Of a stretch of DNA of 32,137 bases, positions 8,410 through 16,736 are shown in pieces. The stretch's first letter is position 1; each line of letters begins with the position of its first letter. Both the position numbers and the translations under genes were made by a program. Below the pieces are notes generated by a model. The model was not told where the DNA came from. It saw only the letters and a list, made by a program, of their open reading frames with translations, and made no database searches. Source of the stretch: Acidobacteria bacterium Ga0077553 (lineage in GTDB: Bacteria > Acidobacteriota > Terriglobia > Bryobacterales > Bryobacteraceae); assembly GCA_001464575.1 (NCBI GenBank), contig LNFE01000180.1, forward strand, positions 1 through 32,137, given 5' to 3'.

Positions 8410-9461
8410 GCCTCCCGCTGGCCGGCATCCGGGTCCTCGACTTTACTCGCGCCGTCGCCGGTCCTTTTTGCACGATGATGCTTGGGGATCTCGGCGCCGC
8501 AGTCACCAAAGTGGAGGAGCCGGGCACCGGCGATGAAACCCGCCAATGGGGCCCGCCTTTTCATGGCGACGACAGCACGTACTGGCTAGGACTCAATCGC
8601 AACAAGTCGAGCGTTGCATTCGACCTCAAAGCCGATCGAGGGGAAGTGCTGGCCCGTATCGCTGAGTCGGATATCCTTGTCGAAAACTTCCGGCCTGGTG
8701 TGATGGACCGCCTTGGCTTCGGCTACGAGCAGTTCGCCCAGTCCCGCTTGATCTATGCCTCGGTCAGTGGCTTCGGCCCGGATTCCGCCCAACCCGGCTA
8801 CGATTTGATGATCCAGGCCCTGAGTGGCCTGATGCATACCAGCGCCCTTCCGGGTGCGTCCGCCGGCAAAACGTCGTTCCCCGTGGCCGACATTCTCGCA
8901 TCGCTTTTTACCAGTCAAGCGATCCTCGCCGCGCTGCTTCGCCGTCAGAGCACGGGGGAGGGTGCCCGCATCCACGTCTCGCTCTTCGAGAGCCTGCTCG
9001 CTGGCATGTCGCCGCTGACATCCGCCGTTCTGCTGGCGGGCGTTGACCCCAAACCCGCCGGCCTTGGCTTGAACAACATCGTCCCCTATCAAGTGTTTGA
9101 TTGCGCTGATGGCCAACTCGCGGTCGGCGTTCCGAACGAACGGATCTGGCTCCGATTCTGCGATGCGGTCGAGCAGCCGTACTGGAAAACCGACCCCCGG
9201 TTCGCCGGCAACGCTGCCCGCGTGCGCAATCGTGACCAGCTCATTCCCCTGCTTGCTCCGCTCTTCGGAGCCCGCTCCAAAGCCGACTGGGCTAAGAGGC
9301 TTTCCGAGGCCGGAATCCCTTGCGGATCCGTGCAAACTGTGGCCGAAGCACTTCGGCAGATCACTCCTTGGGAACTCGAAGACGGGCTTCCCGCCATGCC
9401 CAATCCCATGCGCATTTCCAACTGCGAAATGCCCCGCCGCCGTCCGCCACGCCGTCCTTAA
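8406..9461 (+). CDS. CaiB/BaiF class III CoA-transferase, shortened C-terminus
   Basis: This enzyme family moves CoA between carboxylic acids through an aspartyl-CoA intermediate. The 351-residue product starts at a GTG that overlaps the methyltransferase stop (GTGA). It has LAGIRVLDFTRAVAGPFCTMMLGDLGA at the N-terminus, NRNKSSVAFDLK, and VENFRPGVMDRLG. The likely catalytic Asp162 lies in PVADILASLFTSQ, the position of Asp169 of formyl-CoA transferase. The last residues are RRRPPRRP, where relatives read roughly RxPPxLGEHT and continue for about 30 residues. The protein is therefore shortened, perhaps by a late frameshift or stop. The small domain is otherwise intact, so activity is possible. 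Substrate cannot be told, and coupling to a methyltransferase is unusual. Confidence 0.85.
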   Translation: MSLPLAGIRVLDFTRAVAGPFCTMMLGDLGAAVTKVEEPGTGDETRQWGPPFHGDDSTYWLGLNRNKSSVAFDLKADRGEVLARIAESDILVENFRPGVMDRLGFGYEQFAQSRLIYASVSGFGPDSAQPGYDLMIQALSGLMHTSALPGASAGKTSFPVADILASLFTSQAILAALLRRQSTGEGARIHVSLFESLLAGMSPLTSAVLLAGVDPKPAGLGLNNIVPYQVFDCADGQLAVGVPNERIWLRFCDAVEQPYWKTDPRFAGNAARVRNRDQLIPLLAPLFGARSKADWAKRLSEAGIPCGSVQTVAEALRQITPWELEDGLPAMPNPMRISNCEMPRRRPPRRP

Positions 9462-9487
9462 CCGGCGTTCATTAACTTTTCCCACGG

Positions 9488-9516
9488 TTGTTGCCGACAT
9501 CAATTTATGATGTAAT
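9488..9516 (+). promoter_or_regulatory. Predicted sigma-70-type promoter of the TonB-dependent receptor
   Basis: TTGTTG (9488-9493), a 17-bp spacer and TGTAAT (9511-9516) lie in the 80-bp gap before the receptor. The predicted transcription start near 9523 leaves room for the GGGAGGG at 9530-9536. The hexamers are imperfect, so this is a moderate prediction. Confidence 0.45.
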
Positions 9517-9529
9517 CCGCCAACCCAAT

Positions 9530-9536
9530 GGGAGGG
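9530..9536 (+). promoter_or_regulatory. Shine-Dalgarno fixing the 9542 start
   Basis: GGGAGGG five bases before the ATG at 9542. It rules out the in-frame TTG at 9488, which would place 18 non-signal residues in front of the signal peptide. Confidence 0.75.
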
Positions 9537-9541
9537 AAATC

Positions 9542-12500
9542 ATGTTGATGAATCGAGGCGCCTTGGTTGCGCTGACCGTTTTCTCCACGCTTCCCCTGCT
9601 CGCGCAAGATACGCGCGGCAGGGTACAAGGACGAGTTACCGATGCCACCGACGCGGTTATCGTCGGCGCTACAGTCGTGCTCCAGAACGACAACACCAAT
9701 ATCCAGTCGACGCAAGTCTCGAGCGCGGCTGGCCAATACATCTTCGACTTGGTGCTGCCCGGCAAATACACCCTCTCCGTCGAGCTCGCCGGATTCCGGA
9801 AGTACGTCCAGAAGAACATTCTCGTACAAGCCCGCGCCGACGTTACCGTTGATTCCCGCCTCGAAACCGGATCGACCAAAGACTCCATAACGGTTGAGGC
9901 CACGCCCGTTGCCGTCCAGTTCAATACCTCGACCATGGGTCTCACGCTCGACACGAAGATGACGAACAACTTGCCGATCATCCATCGGAACCCGTTCCTT
10001 CTCGTCAGCCTCAACCCCGCGACCGTCATTCGCTCCTCTACCGAACAGAGCCCCTTCCACCATTGGGCGGCGTCGCAGTTCGACGTGGGCGGCAACACGA
10101 GCACCAAGAACGACATTATTCTCGATGGCTCGCCGTCGATGACGGGCCAGAAGTCTTCCTACACGCCTCCGATGGACGCGGTGCAGGAAGTGAACCTGCA
10201 GCAGAACGCGGTGGACGCCGAGTTCGGCCACTCCGCGGGCGGCGTGCTGAGCGTGTCGATGAAGTCCGGCACGAACAACTATCACGGCACGGCCTACTAC
10301 CTGGGCCGCAACCCCGCATTGAACGCGCTGGCCGACCGCATCACGCAGCGCGCCAACCTGACGCGGCAGAACACCTGGGGCGCGACGATGGGCAGCCCCA
10401 TCATCAAGAACAAGCTCTTCAACTTCGTTTCGTATGAGGGCTGGCGGACGATTGAACCGCGTAGCGCCTTCAACACGCTGCCGACGGACCTCGAGCGGAC
10501 CGGCGATTTTTCGCGCTCGCTGAACACGGCCGGCGCACTGCGCACCATCTACGATCCCTACACGACCACCGTCACCAACGGCGTGGCGTCCCGCCTGCCG
10601 TTTGCCGGCAACGTCATTCCGTCCAATCGAATCGATCCGACTTCCCGCATCATCATGAACGACCTGTGGAAGCCGAATGGCCCCGGCAATGGCCCGACGC
10701 AGGTGAATAACTTCATCGCCGGCTTCGCCAATCGCTTCCGCTACTGGAACCTCAGCGATCGCGTGGATTACAACGCCACCGACAAGCTGAAGTTCTTCGG
10801 CCGCTACAACCAGTTCCGCACGTTCACCGCGCAGGATGACTACACCGGCGGCTCGCTGGCGCAGCCGCCCGACGGCTCCAAGCGCCATTCGCTGAGCTTC
10901 TCCGGCGACATGGTCTACGCGTTGAACTCGAGCACCGTGCTCAACATTCGCGGCGCTTCCAACGCCATCGTCGACTCCTTTGGCGTACCGTCGGCGACGC
11001 TGAAAGAGTCGGACCTCGAAAAATTCTGGCCGGGTAACGCCTGGTACAAGCCCTATCTCGGCGGCCTGCCCGACATCTACTACCCCGGCGTGACGGTGAC
11101 GCAAGGTTCGACGACAACGCTGGGCCGGACCGGTTACTGGTATCAGGAACCGAAGTCGTGGAACATCGACGCCAAGATGTCGAAGAACATCGGCAGCCAC
11201 TATGTGAAGGTCGGTGGCGAGTACCGCCGCGAGAACGTGGTCGCCTCGCGGCCGCGTCCCCCGGTCTTTAACTTCGTTCCCGCCGTCACGGCCAACACCT
11301 TCCTGAACCCCAACATCAACCTCTCCGGCGATGGCTGGGCCACGATGCTGCTGGGCGCGATGAACGGCACGTCGAACTTCAGCTCCATCCCGATCCAGCG
11401 GCCGCGCGTGAATTTCATGTCGTTCTTCGTGCAGGACGACTACAAGCTGACGCAGCGCCTCACGCTAAACCTGGGTATTCGCTACGAGTACTTCGGACCC
11501 ATGACCGATCCCGAAGATCGCTTCTCGCGTTTCCTCGATCTGAACAGCCCCATTCCCGAGTTCCAAGGCGCCAACGCGCCGCGGATGCCGGCAGCAGTGA
11601 CGGCCCTGCGCACCGCCGCGCCCATCTATAACGGCGCCTGGGTGTTCACGGATTCTGAAAACCGCGGAAGCTGGAACGCACCCAAGACTCTCCTGATGCC
11701 GCGCGCCGGCCTCGCCTACCGGATTAACGACAAGTCGGCTCTGCGCATCGGCTGGGCCCGCTACATCGTACCCGCGACGCTCACCGACGGCCTCAACATT
11801 CTCGGTTCGGTCCCGCTGCCTGGCTTTGACGCCACCAGCACCTCCGTCCCCGAAATCCAGGGCGTTCCACAACAGCGGCTTTCGAACCCGTTCCCTGGCG
11901 GACTTGTCCCGGTCAGCGGCAAGACCCTGGGCCGCTACACGAACCTGGGCGCTCCGGCCACCTGGTATCAGCAGGACTTTAACCCGGGCGTGAACGACCG
12001 CTTCAACGTCTCGCTGCAGCGGCAGTTGCCCGGTCAGATCCTGGCCGACATCACGTTCTTCATGAACACTGGCCGCAACCAGCCCTTCACGTTCGACCTC
12101 AACCAGATCGATCCGCGTATCGGCTACAACGTGAAGACCGCCGTGACGCAGTCGGTTCCGAATCCGTTCTTTAACGTGCTCGGCGCCGATAAGTTCCCCG
12201 GCCAATTGCGCACGCAGCAGAACATTCAGGTGAACCAGTTGCTGCGGCCCTATCCGCAGTACGGCGCTCTGACGGAGACGCTGAACTCGGGCCTGCGCAA
12301 TCACTACCGGTCGCTTCAGATGCAGTTCCAGCGGCCCTTCGCCAATGGCTTCAACTTCACCATTGGCTACAACTACAACCGCGAACGCAACGAAGAGTTC
12401 TACGACGAGCAGGACTACTTCACCCGCACGTTCACCTTCCAGCCGGCCCGTAACGCCCGGCACCGGTTGACCGGCGCGGCCATCTACGAACTCCCGTTCG

Positions 12501-12964
12501 GCAAGGGCCGCCGCTTCATGGCCAGCGCTCCGAAGGCTCTCGACTATGCCTTCGGCGGATGGTCCGTCGCCCCGCTGTTTACCTATAACACCGGGCTGTT
12601 CCTGCGCTTCGGCGGCATGCTCGTCAATGGCGATCCCACCATCGAAAGCCCGGACCGCAACCGCTGGTTCGATACGTCGAAGTTCGCCGTTCTGCCCGCG
12701 TTCACCCGCCGGACCAACCCGCTGCAGTATCCGAAGCTGGTGGGCCCGAATACGCTCAACCTCGATGCGACGCTCGCCAAGGAGTTCCCCATCACCGAGA
12801 AGGTGAAGTTCGAACTCCGCATGGAAGCGTACAATGTGGCCAATAGCTTCTTCGGATCCGATCCGGATGTGAACGTGAACTCCCCGAACTTCGGCCGGGT
12901 GGTCACGCAGCGTGGAGGGTTCTTTGGCCGTCAGCTTCAGTACTCGGGCCGTATTATTTTCTAG
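9542..12964 (+). CDS. TonB-dependent receptor with carboxypeptidase-regulatory domain (Oar-like)
   Basis: An outer-membrane protein of 1,140 residues. The signal peptide (MLMNRGALVALTVFSTLPLLAQ) probably ends at LLAQ. A carboxypeptidase-regulatory/CNA-like beta domain follows at about 24-105 (VQGRVTDATDAVIVGATVVL, ending in a DVTVDSRLETG strand). Next is a plug domain (FDVGGNTSTKNDIILDGSP; VQEVNLQQNAVDAEFGHSAGG; MKSGTNNYHGTAYY), then a long beta-barrel (NLSDRVDYNATDKLKFFGRYN; FMSFFVQDDYKLTQRLTLNLGIRYEYFG). The last residue is Phe, as is usual for barrel insertion. No separate TonB box is obvious. This architecture is greatly expanded in Solibacter-type Acidobacteriota. The transported or bound substrate is not known. 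The cytochrome gene begins inside the 3' end of this gene, so the two are probably co-transcribed. Confidence 0.92.
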   Translation: MLMNRGALVALTVFSTLPLLAQDTRGRVQGRVTDATDAVIVGATVVLQNDNTNIQSTQVSSAAGQYIFDLVLPGKYTLSVELAGFRKYVQKNILVQARADVTVDSRLETGSTKDSITVEATPVAVQFNTSTMGLTLDTKMTNNLPIIHRNPFLLVSLNPATVIRSSTEQSPFHHWAASQFDVGGNTSTKNDIILDGSPSMTGQKSSYTPPMDAVQEVNLQQNAVDAEFGHSAGGVLSVSMKSGTNNYHGTAYYLGRNPALNALADRITQRANLTRQNTWGATMGSPIIKNKLFNFVSYEGWRTIEPRSAFNTLPTDLERTGDFSRSLNTAGALRTIYDPYTTTVTNGVASRLPFAGNVIPSNRIDPTSRIIMNDLWKPNGPGNGPTQVNNFIAGFANRFRYWNLSDRVDYNATDKLKFFGRYNQFRTFTAQDDYTGGSLAQPPDGSKRHSLSFSGDMVYALNSSTVLNIRGASNAIVDSFGVPSATLKESDLEKFWPGNAWYKPYLGGLPDIYYPGVTVTQGSTTTLGRTGYWYQEPKSWNIDAKMSKNIGSHYVKVGGEYRRENVVASRPRPPVFNFVPAVTANTFLNPNINLSGDGWATMLLGAMNGTSNFSSIPIQRPRVNFMSFFVQDDYKLTQRLTLNLGIRYEYFGPMTDPEDRFSRFLDLNSPIPEFQGANAPRMPAAVTALRTAAPIYNGAWVFTDSENRGSWNAPKTLLMPRAGLAYRINDKSALRIGWARYIVPATLTDGLNILGSVPLPGFDATSTSVPEIQGVPQQRLSNPFPGGLVPVSGKTLGRYTNLGAPATWYQQDFNPGVNDRFNVSLQRQLPGQILADITFFMNTGRNQPFTFDLNQIDPRIGYNVKTAVTQSVPNPFFNVLGADKFPGQLRTQQNIQVNQLLRPYPQYGALTETLNSGLRNHYRSLQMQFQRPFANGFNFTIGYNYNRERNEEFYDEQDYFTRTFTFQPARNARHRLTGAAIYELPFGKGRRFMASAPKALDYAFGGWSVAPLFTYNTGLFLRFGGMLVNGDPTIESPDRNRWFDTSKFAVLPAFTRRTNPLQYPKLVGPNTLNLDATLAKEFPITEKVKFELRMEAYNVANSFFGSDPDVNVNSPNFGRVVTQRGGFFGRQLQYSGRIIF
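12914..12919 (+). promoter_or_regulatory. Possible Shine-Dalgarno for the cytochrome gene
   Basis: GGAGGG four bases before an in-frame TTG at 12924, inside the receptor coding region. It supports TTG 12924 over GTG 12912. The same bases encode receptor residues, so the match could be by chance. Confidence 0.4.
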
Positions 12965-13802
12965 CCTGATCCTCTCACCGGCCGCCGCCCAGTTCACCGG
13001 GTCGGCGGCCTGTGCCGAATGTCATCAACCGCAATGGGCCGCGCAGAAACGCTCGGCCCATTCTTATGCTCTCTCCCGCCGCAATGAACTCTGGCTCTTC
13101 GGAGCCGGCCGCCAAGCAACCACCCCCGTCTCCCGCCTCGACGCCGACTACTACCTGGAACACGGCCTTTCGCAGTACACCTCCCCCAACGTCAAAGCGC
13201 TCACTCCGGGCCATACCAAGCCCGACGGCGTGAAGTATCGCGTCTTCGATCCCGGCGCCCAGATCCTTCGCTGCTTTCAATGCCACTCGACGGGCAAGCT
13301 GAACTTCACTCCAGAGCAGGGGATCTTGCCCGCGGAGAATGGCGTGCAGTGTGAGGCCTGTCATGGCCCCGGCGCCGACCACTCCCAACTGCTTCGGCCG
13401 AAAATCTTAAACGCCGCAGGGTTGAACGACCTCTGCGGCGCCTGCCACCGGCAGCCCCCCAAACCCGGCGAGGACGTCAATTGGCAGGACCCCTGGAACG
13501 TCCGCCATCAGCCGGTATCGCTCTCCCAAAGCGCCTGTTTCGAGAAGGGGAACGTGAGTTGCATCACCTGCCACGATGCCCACTCGGGCGAGGTGAAGTC
13601 GACGTGCGCCAACTGCCATGCGACCGTCACCCATCGAGCAAAGATCTCGGCGGCGCAGACGTGCGAATCCTGCCACATGCCGAAGGTTGCCGCCAGCCCG
13701 CAGCTTAGTTTTTCGAACCACTGGATCGGGGTTTACGCTCCGCGGAAACCGCTGCTGCCGCTTCATCGGTCCAAGGGTGGCGCGGCCCCAGTTGGGCGTT
13801 GA
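12924..13802 (+). CDS. Seven-heme c-type cytochrome
   Basis: An exported electron-transfer protein of about 292 residues with a signal peptide ending near SPAAAQF. Seven CXXCH heme sites are visible: CAECH, CFQCH, CEACH, CGACH, CITCH, CANCH and CESCH. The spacing, the GVQCEACHGPGADH block and the final CHMPK resemble multiheme proteins of the cytochrome c554/NrfB-like "doubled CXXCH" type. There is no catalytic domain of nitrite or hydroxylamine reductases. The start is taken as TTG 12924 because of an upstream GGAGGG; GTG 12912 is the alternative. It overlaps the receptor by about 40 bp. Its last 98 bp overlap the convergent TPR gene. The C-terminal NHWIGVYAPRKPLLPLHR looks like genuine family sequence. 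The final dozen residues may be a run-on. Confidence 0.88.
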   Translation: MAVSFSTRAVLFSSLILSPAAAQFTGSAACAECHQPQWAAQKRSAHSYALSRRNELWLFGAGRQATTPVSRLDADYYLEHGLSQYTSPNVKALTPGHTKPDGVKYRVFDPGAQILRCFQCHSTGKLNFTPEQGILPAENGVQCEACHGPGADHSQLLRPKILNAAGLNDLCGACHRQPPKPGEDVNWQDPWNVRHQPVSLSQSACFEKGNVSCITCHDAHSGEVKSTCANCHATVTHRAKISAAQTCESCHMPKVAASPQLSFSNHWIGVYAPRKPLLPLHRSKGGAAPVGR

Positions 13803-14463
13803 AGATCATCCAGGCCTGCTCGTAGAAAGCCCCTGCCGGCTTGCCCGCTGCGGCCAGGATGTCGCCCAGGTTGCTCGCGCTCAGCCCGGTGCGGACATGC
13901 CGCGGCCCCAGCGTGGCTTCGAGGATGCGCAGGCTGCGGCGCTGCACCGTCTCGGCTTCGAGTAGCTTGCGTTTGACCAGCAGTTCGCTTCCCAGGTTGT
14001 TCAACGTGGTACCCACTTCCGGATGGCTCGGGCCCAGCGCTTTTTCCTGCAGGGCAAGCGCCTCTCGCAACAACGCCTCGGCCTGCGCCGAACCTTTCCG
14101 GAGCAGGGCGAGATCGTTCAAGTAGCTTGGCTTGCGCTCGCGCGCGATGGCCCGTTCGAGAAACTGCGAATCGCCCGTCAGCTCGGTCCGCCGCGCGAAA
14201 GCGCGCGTCGACGGCGCCTTGGCATACTCCGCCACGGCCTCGTCGTTGCGGCCCATGGCGGCCAGGCAGTCCGCCAGCATCTCCGCCTCGCCCAACTTGC
14301 GCAGCCACGGCTCGGCCAGGGCCCACTGCTGCTCCCGCATCAGGAAGAGCGAGACATCGCGAACGCCGGCTTCGGTGGTCGCGCGGGCTTCATAGAGCGG
14401 CAGCAGCGCCCGCCAATCCACCGGTTGCCACAACTGAAACGCCAGCACCCAGGAGGCGATCAC
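13705..14463 (-). CDS. Tetratricopeptide-repeat protein
   Basis: A 252-residue protein starting at a GTG that overlaps the peroxidase stop (GTGA). The N-terminus is moderately hydrophobic (MIASWVLAFQLWQPV) and could be a short signal or anchor. Helical repeats fill the rest. The clearest TPR units of the kinesin-light-chain kind are at about 130-230 (EALALQEKALGPSHPEVGTTLNNLG; RSLRILEATLGPRHVRTGLSASNLG; QAWMIFNAQLGPRHPWTDEA). Such repeats bind partner proteins; no catalytic residues are seen. As the last gene of the antiporter/propeller/peroxidase operon it may be a scaffold for the periplasmic members. This is inference. Its 3' end is antisense to the cytochrome gene. Confidence 0.75.
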   Translation of the reverse strand: MIASWVLAFQLWQPVDWRALLPLYEARATTEAGVRDVSLFLMREQQWALAEPWLRKLGEAEMLADCLAAMGRNDEAVAEYAKAPSTRAFARRTELTGDSQFLERAIARERKPSYLNDLALLRKGSAQAEALLREALALQEKALGPSHPEVGTTLNNLGSELLVKRKLLEAETVQRRSLRILEATLGPRHVRTGLSASNLGDILAAAGKPAGAFYEQAWMIFNAQLGPRHPWTDEAAAAVSAERKPRSSGSKN

Positions 14464-15329
14464 GGCATCCCCTCCTGCACGCGGCCAGTAAACGCCCGCA
14501 ACAGCGTCACCAACTGCCGCTTCTCCGCGGCCGTCAACCGCAGCGGCCGAATCTCTGGATCGCTGCCCTTGCCCTGGTCGTAGAAGTCGACGACCGCTTC
14601 GAGACTCGCCAGCGAGCCGTCGTGCAGATAGGGCGGGGTCTCCGCCACCTGCCGCAAGGATGGCGTTTTGAACGCGCCGCGATCCTCCGGCCGCCGGCTG
14701 ACTTCGTAGCGGCCCAGGTCCGGTCCCGCTGGCCCCGTCGCATGGAAGTCTTCATCCGTCAGGTTCGGCCCCAGATGACAGGCCACGCAGTTGGCTTTGC
14801 CGCGAAACAGCTTCAAGCCCGCCTGCTGATCCGCCGTTAGGGCTCCGCGATCGCCGGCCAGAAACCGGTCATAAGGGCTATCGCCCGCCAAGATCGTGCG
14901 CACATAGCTCGCCAGCGCCTGGGTCAATTCGTCGCGCGTCAGCCCTACCCGGGCCGCGGCGTCCTCTACCCTCATCCCCATCTCCAAGGGATTCGCAATC
15001 GGCTGCACCACCTGCTCTTCGAGCGAGGCCGCGCGGCCGTCCCAGAAGAAAGTCTTTCCATACGCCCGGTTTAGAATCCGCGGACTGCGCCGCGGCCCCG
15101 TCTGCGCACCAATGCCCACGGCGCGCGCGGCGCCATCGGAGAACGCCCGCGCCGGATCATGGCAGGTGGTACACGCCACCGTCCCATCCCGCGACAGCCG
15201 TTTATCGAAGAACAGTTTCCGGCCGAGCTTAACGCGGCCCGCCTCAAGCGGGTTGCCGGCCGGGGCCGGAATCAGTTGATCCAGGCCCAGGGGTACGGCG
15301 ACGATCGCCGCCAACCACCAGGCGTTCAT
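14460..15329 (-). CDS. Diheme cytochrome c peroxidase / MauG family protein
   Basis: A 289-residue periplasmic diheme protein. The ATG at 15329 is chosen because it overlaps the stop of the upstream gene (ATGA) and begins a signal sequence (MNAWWLAAIVAVPLGLDQL). Heme sites are CTTCH (53-57) and CVACH (181-185). Family landmarks are GRKLFFDKRLSRDGTVACTTCH, RRSPRILN..YGKTFFWDGRAASLEEQ, LHDGSLASLEAVVDFYDQG and FKTPSLRQV. Cytochrome c peroxidases reduce hydrogen peroxide with electrons from small cytochromes; MauG relatives oxidise protein residues instead. Nothing visible decides between these. The neighbouring convergent seven-heme cytochrome is a plausible electron partner, by location only. 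Confidence 0.9.
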   Translation of the reverse strand: MNAWWLAAIVAVPLGLDQLIPAPAGNPLEAGRVKLGRKLFFDKRLSRDGTVACTTCHDPARAFSDGAARAVGIGAQTGPRRSPRILNRAYGKTFFWDGRAASLEEQVVQPIANPLEMGMRVEDAAARVGLTRDELTQALASYVRTILAGDSPYDRFLAGDRGALTADQQAGLKLFRGKANCVACHLGPNLTDEDFHATGPAGPDLGRYEVSRRPEDRGAFKTPSLRQVAETPPYLHDGSLASLEAVVDFYDQGKGSDPEIRPLRLTAAEKRQLVTLLRAFTGRVQEGMP

Positions 15330-16720
15330 CGCGGCAACTCCCACTGCCAGATCTCATTGCGGGCGGTCGACTCCGTCCACGCCTCGCGCTCTCCGCTGAA
15401 GTCGTATGCTCCCCCGCCTACCAATTTGTCGCCGCGCCAGACGATCTCCTTCGCGGCGCTCGAACCCCGCTCCTGCCCGTCCACCTCCAGCTTGCCATTG
15501 CTATAGAGCACTGCCAGGCGTCCCCCGCGCACCGCGAAGCTCCGCACGTTCTGCAGCAGCCGCTCCCCGTTGCGTAACTCCGTGCCCCGCTGCACCCAAA
15601 TGCTGTCTTCCTCGCCCCACGCCGCGCGGAACAGCGCCGGCTCCAAACCCGCTTCGCGCTCGACCGGCGTCACCTTCCCGGAGGCGACCTCCACGACGAA
15701 CACCCCCGCCCGGCCTTGCCGATCCGCCCCGCGCACCAGCAACCGCTTGGCATCGCTGCTCCATACCGGCGCGTCCACTATCGCCAGCCCCGGATCAATC
15801 TCCCGCTCCACGGTCGAGTCCACCTCGCGCACGACCAACACCCGCGACTCTTCCCCGAAGTTCTCTTCACCCCGCCGCGAGACATAGGCCAACCATTTGC
15901 CATCGGCACTCCAACCCGGCGCCGAGTTGCGGTCGGGAAACCGCAGCGAAGCCGGCTGCCGCTTGCCGTAGTAGACCTCGGTCCCGCCGGCCCGGAGTCC
16001 GTAAATCAGCGCGTCGCCCGCCGTGATCCCCAGCGGCAGAAACCGCCCCATCCCGTCGCGCAGCTTCCTGCGCTCGCCGCTCGCCACGGTCAGCTCCCAC
16101 AGCTCGTCACCGAGGGCGTAGACCACGCGCTTGCCGTCCTCCCGCCAGAGCGGAAACACCCCTTCGCCGACGGGTCGTTCGTCCGAGCCATCCGCGGCCA
16201 AAACGTACAGTTTGCGCTCTTGGCCAACCAGTGAGTCATAGACAATCCACTGCCCATCGCGCGACAGGTCCATGCGCTTCGGATACACCCAGGCCAGCGA
16301 TTTCAGCACCCGGGGCAGCCCGCCAGCGAGCGGCACCATGGCAATCTGGCTCGTATTATCTTTGCGGAACAGCAGCGTCAGCACGGCTTTCCCATCGGGG
16401 GTCCAGGCGCAGGGCTGCACGAATCCGGCCTCTTCATTCCGGTACACCGTCCGTCCATCCACGCGTAGTTCATAAAAGCCATCGGCGTTCTTCCAGGCGT
16501 AGGCCACCTGCTTGCCGTCGGCCGAGACGATGGAGAAGTAGGCGAACTCGCCCCCGTTCGCCGGAGCCACCCGCTTCACCGTTTTGGCAGCAAAGTCGAA
16601 CAGGACCAATTCCCGCGAAGGGGCCTGCACGTTCGACATCACACGGCCATCGCGCGACGGGCCGCCCAGCAGCGTAACTTCCGGCCCGGTCCACAGCAGC
16701 AATGGCAACAGCGCCAGCAT
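15326..16720 (-). CDS. TolB/PD40-type beta-propeller protein
   Basis: A protein of about 464 residues. The ATG at 16720 gives a short hydrophobic N-terminus (MLALLPLLLWTGPEV); longer frames would run into the antiporter gene. Repeats of the PD40 type recur: FSIVSADGKQVAYAW, PCAWTPDGKAVLTLLF, MDLSRDGQWIVYDS, PLWREDGKRVVYALG, PGWSADGKWLAYVSR, PVWSSDAKRLLVRG. These form a six- or seven-bladed propeller, usually a binding or scaffolding module in the periplasm. No peptidase domain follows, so it is not a DPP-IV-type enzyme. It sits 16 bp after the antiporter gene and overlaps the peroxidase by 4 bp. A TAGGCT box seven bases before the ATG suggests an additional internal, possibly leaderless, promoter. 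Confidence 0.78.
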   Translation of the reverse strand: MLALLPLLLWTGPEVTLLGGPSRDGRVMSNVQAPSRELVLFDFAAKTVKRVAPANGGEFAYFSIVSADGKQVAYAWKNADGFYELRVDGRTVYRNEEAGFVQPCAWTPDGKAVLTLLFRKDNTSQIAMVPLAGGLPRVLKSLAWVYPKRMDLSRDGQWIVYDSLVGQERKLYVLAADGSDERPVGEGVFPLWREDGKRVVYALGDELWELTVASGERRKLRDGMGRFLPLGITAGDALIYGLRAGGTEVYYGKRQPASLRFPDRNSAPGWSADGKWLAYVSRRGEENFGEESRVLVVREVDSTVEREIDPGLAIVDAPVWSSDAKRLLVRGADRQGRAGVFVVEVASGKVTPVEREAGLEPALFRAAWGEEDSIWVQRGTELRNGERLLQNVRSFAVRGGRLAVLYSNGKLEVDGQERGSSAAKEIVWRGDKLVGGGAYDFSGEREAWTESTARNEIWQWELPR

Positions 16721-16727
16721 GTTGCTC

Positions 16728-16733
16728 AGCCTA
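16728..16733 (-). promoter_or_regulatory. TANNNT box, possible leaderless promoter of the propeller gene
   Basis: TAGGCT on the minus strand ends seven bases before the ATG at 16720, in the 16-bp gap after the antiporter stop. No clear Shine-Dalgarno is present at the normal distance. Confidence 0.35.
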
Positions 16734-16736
16734 TCA

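Noticed and set aside
9500..11200. A 566-codon minus-strand frame
   Set aside because: Antisense to the clearly recognisable TonB-dependent receptor; Val/Gly/Arg-rich with no motif.
11465..12997. A 510-codon minus-strand frame
   Set aside because: Antisense to the receptor barrel; composition follows from GC-rich third positions.
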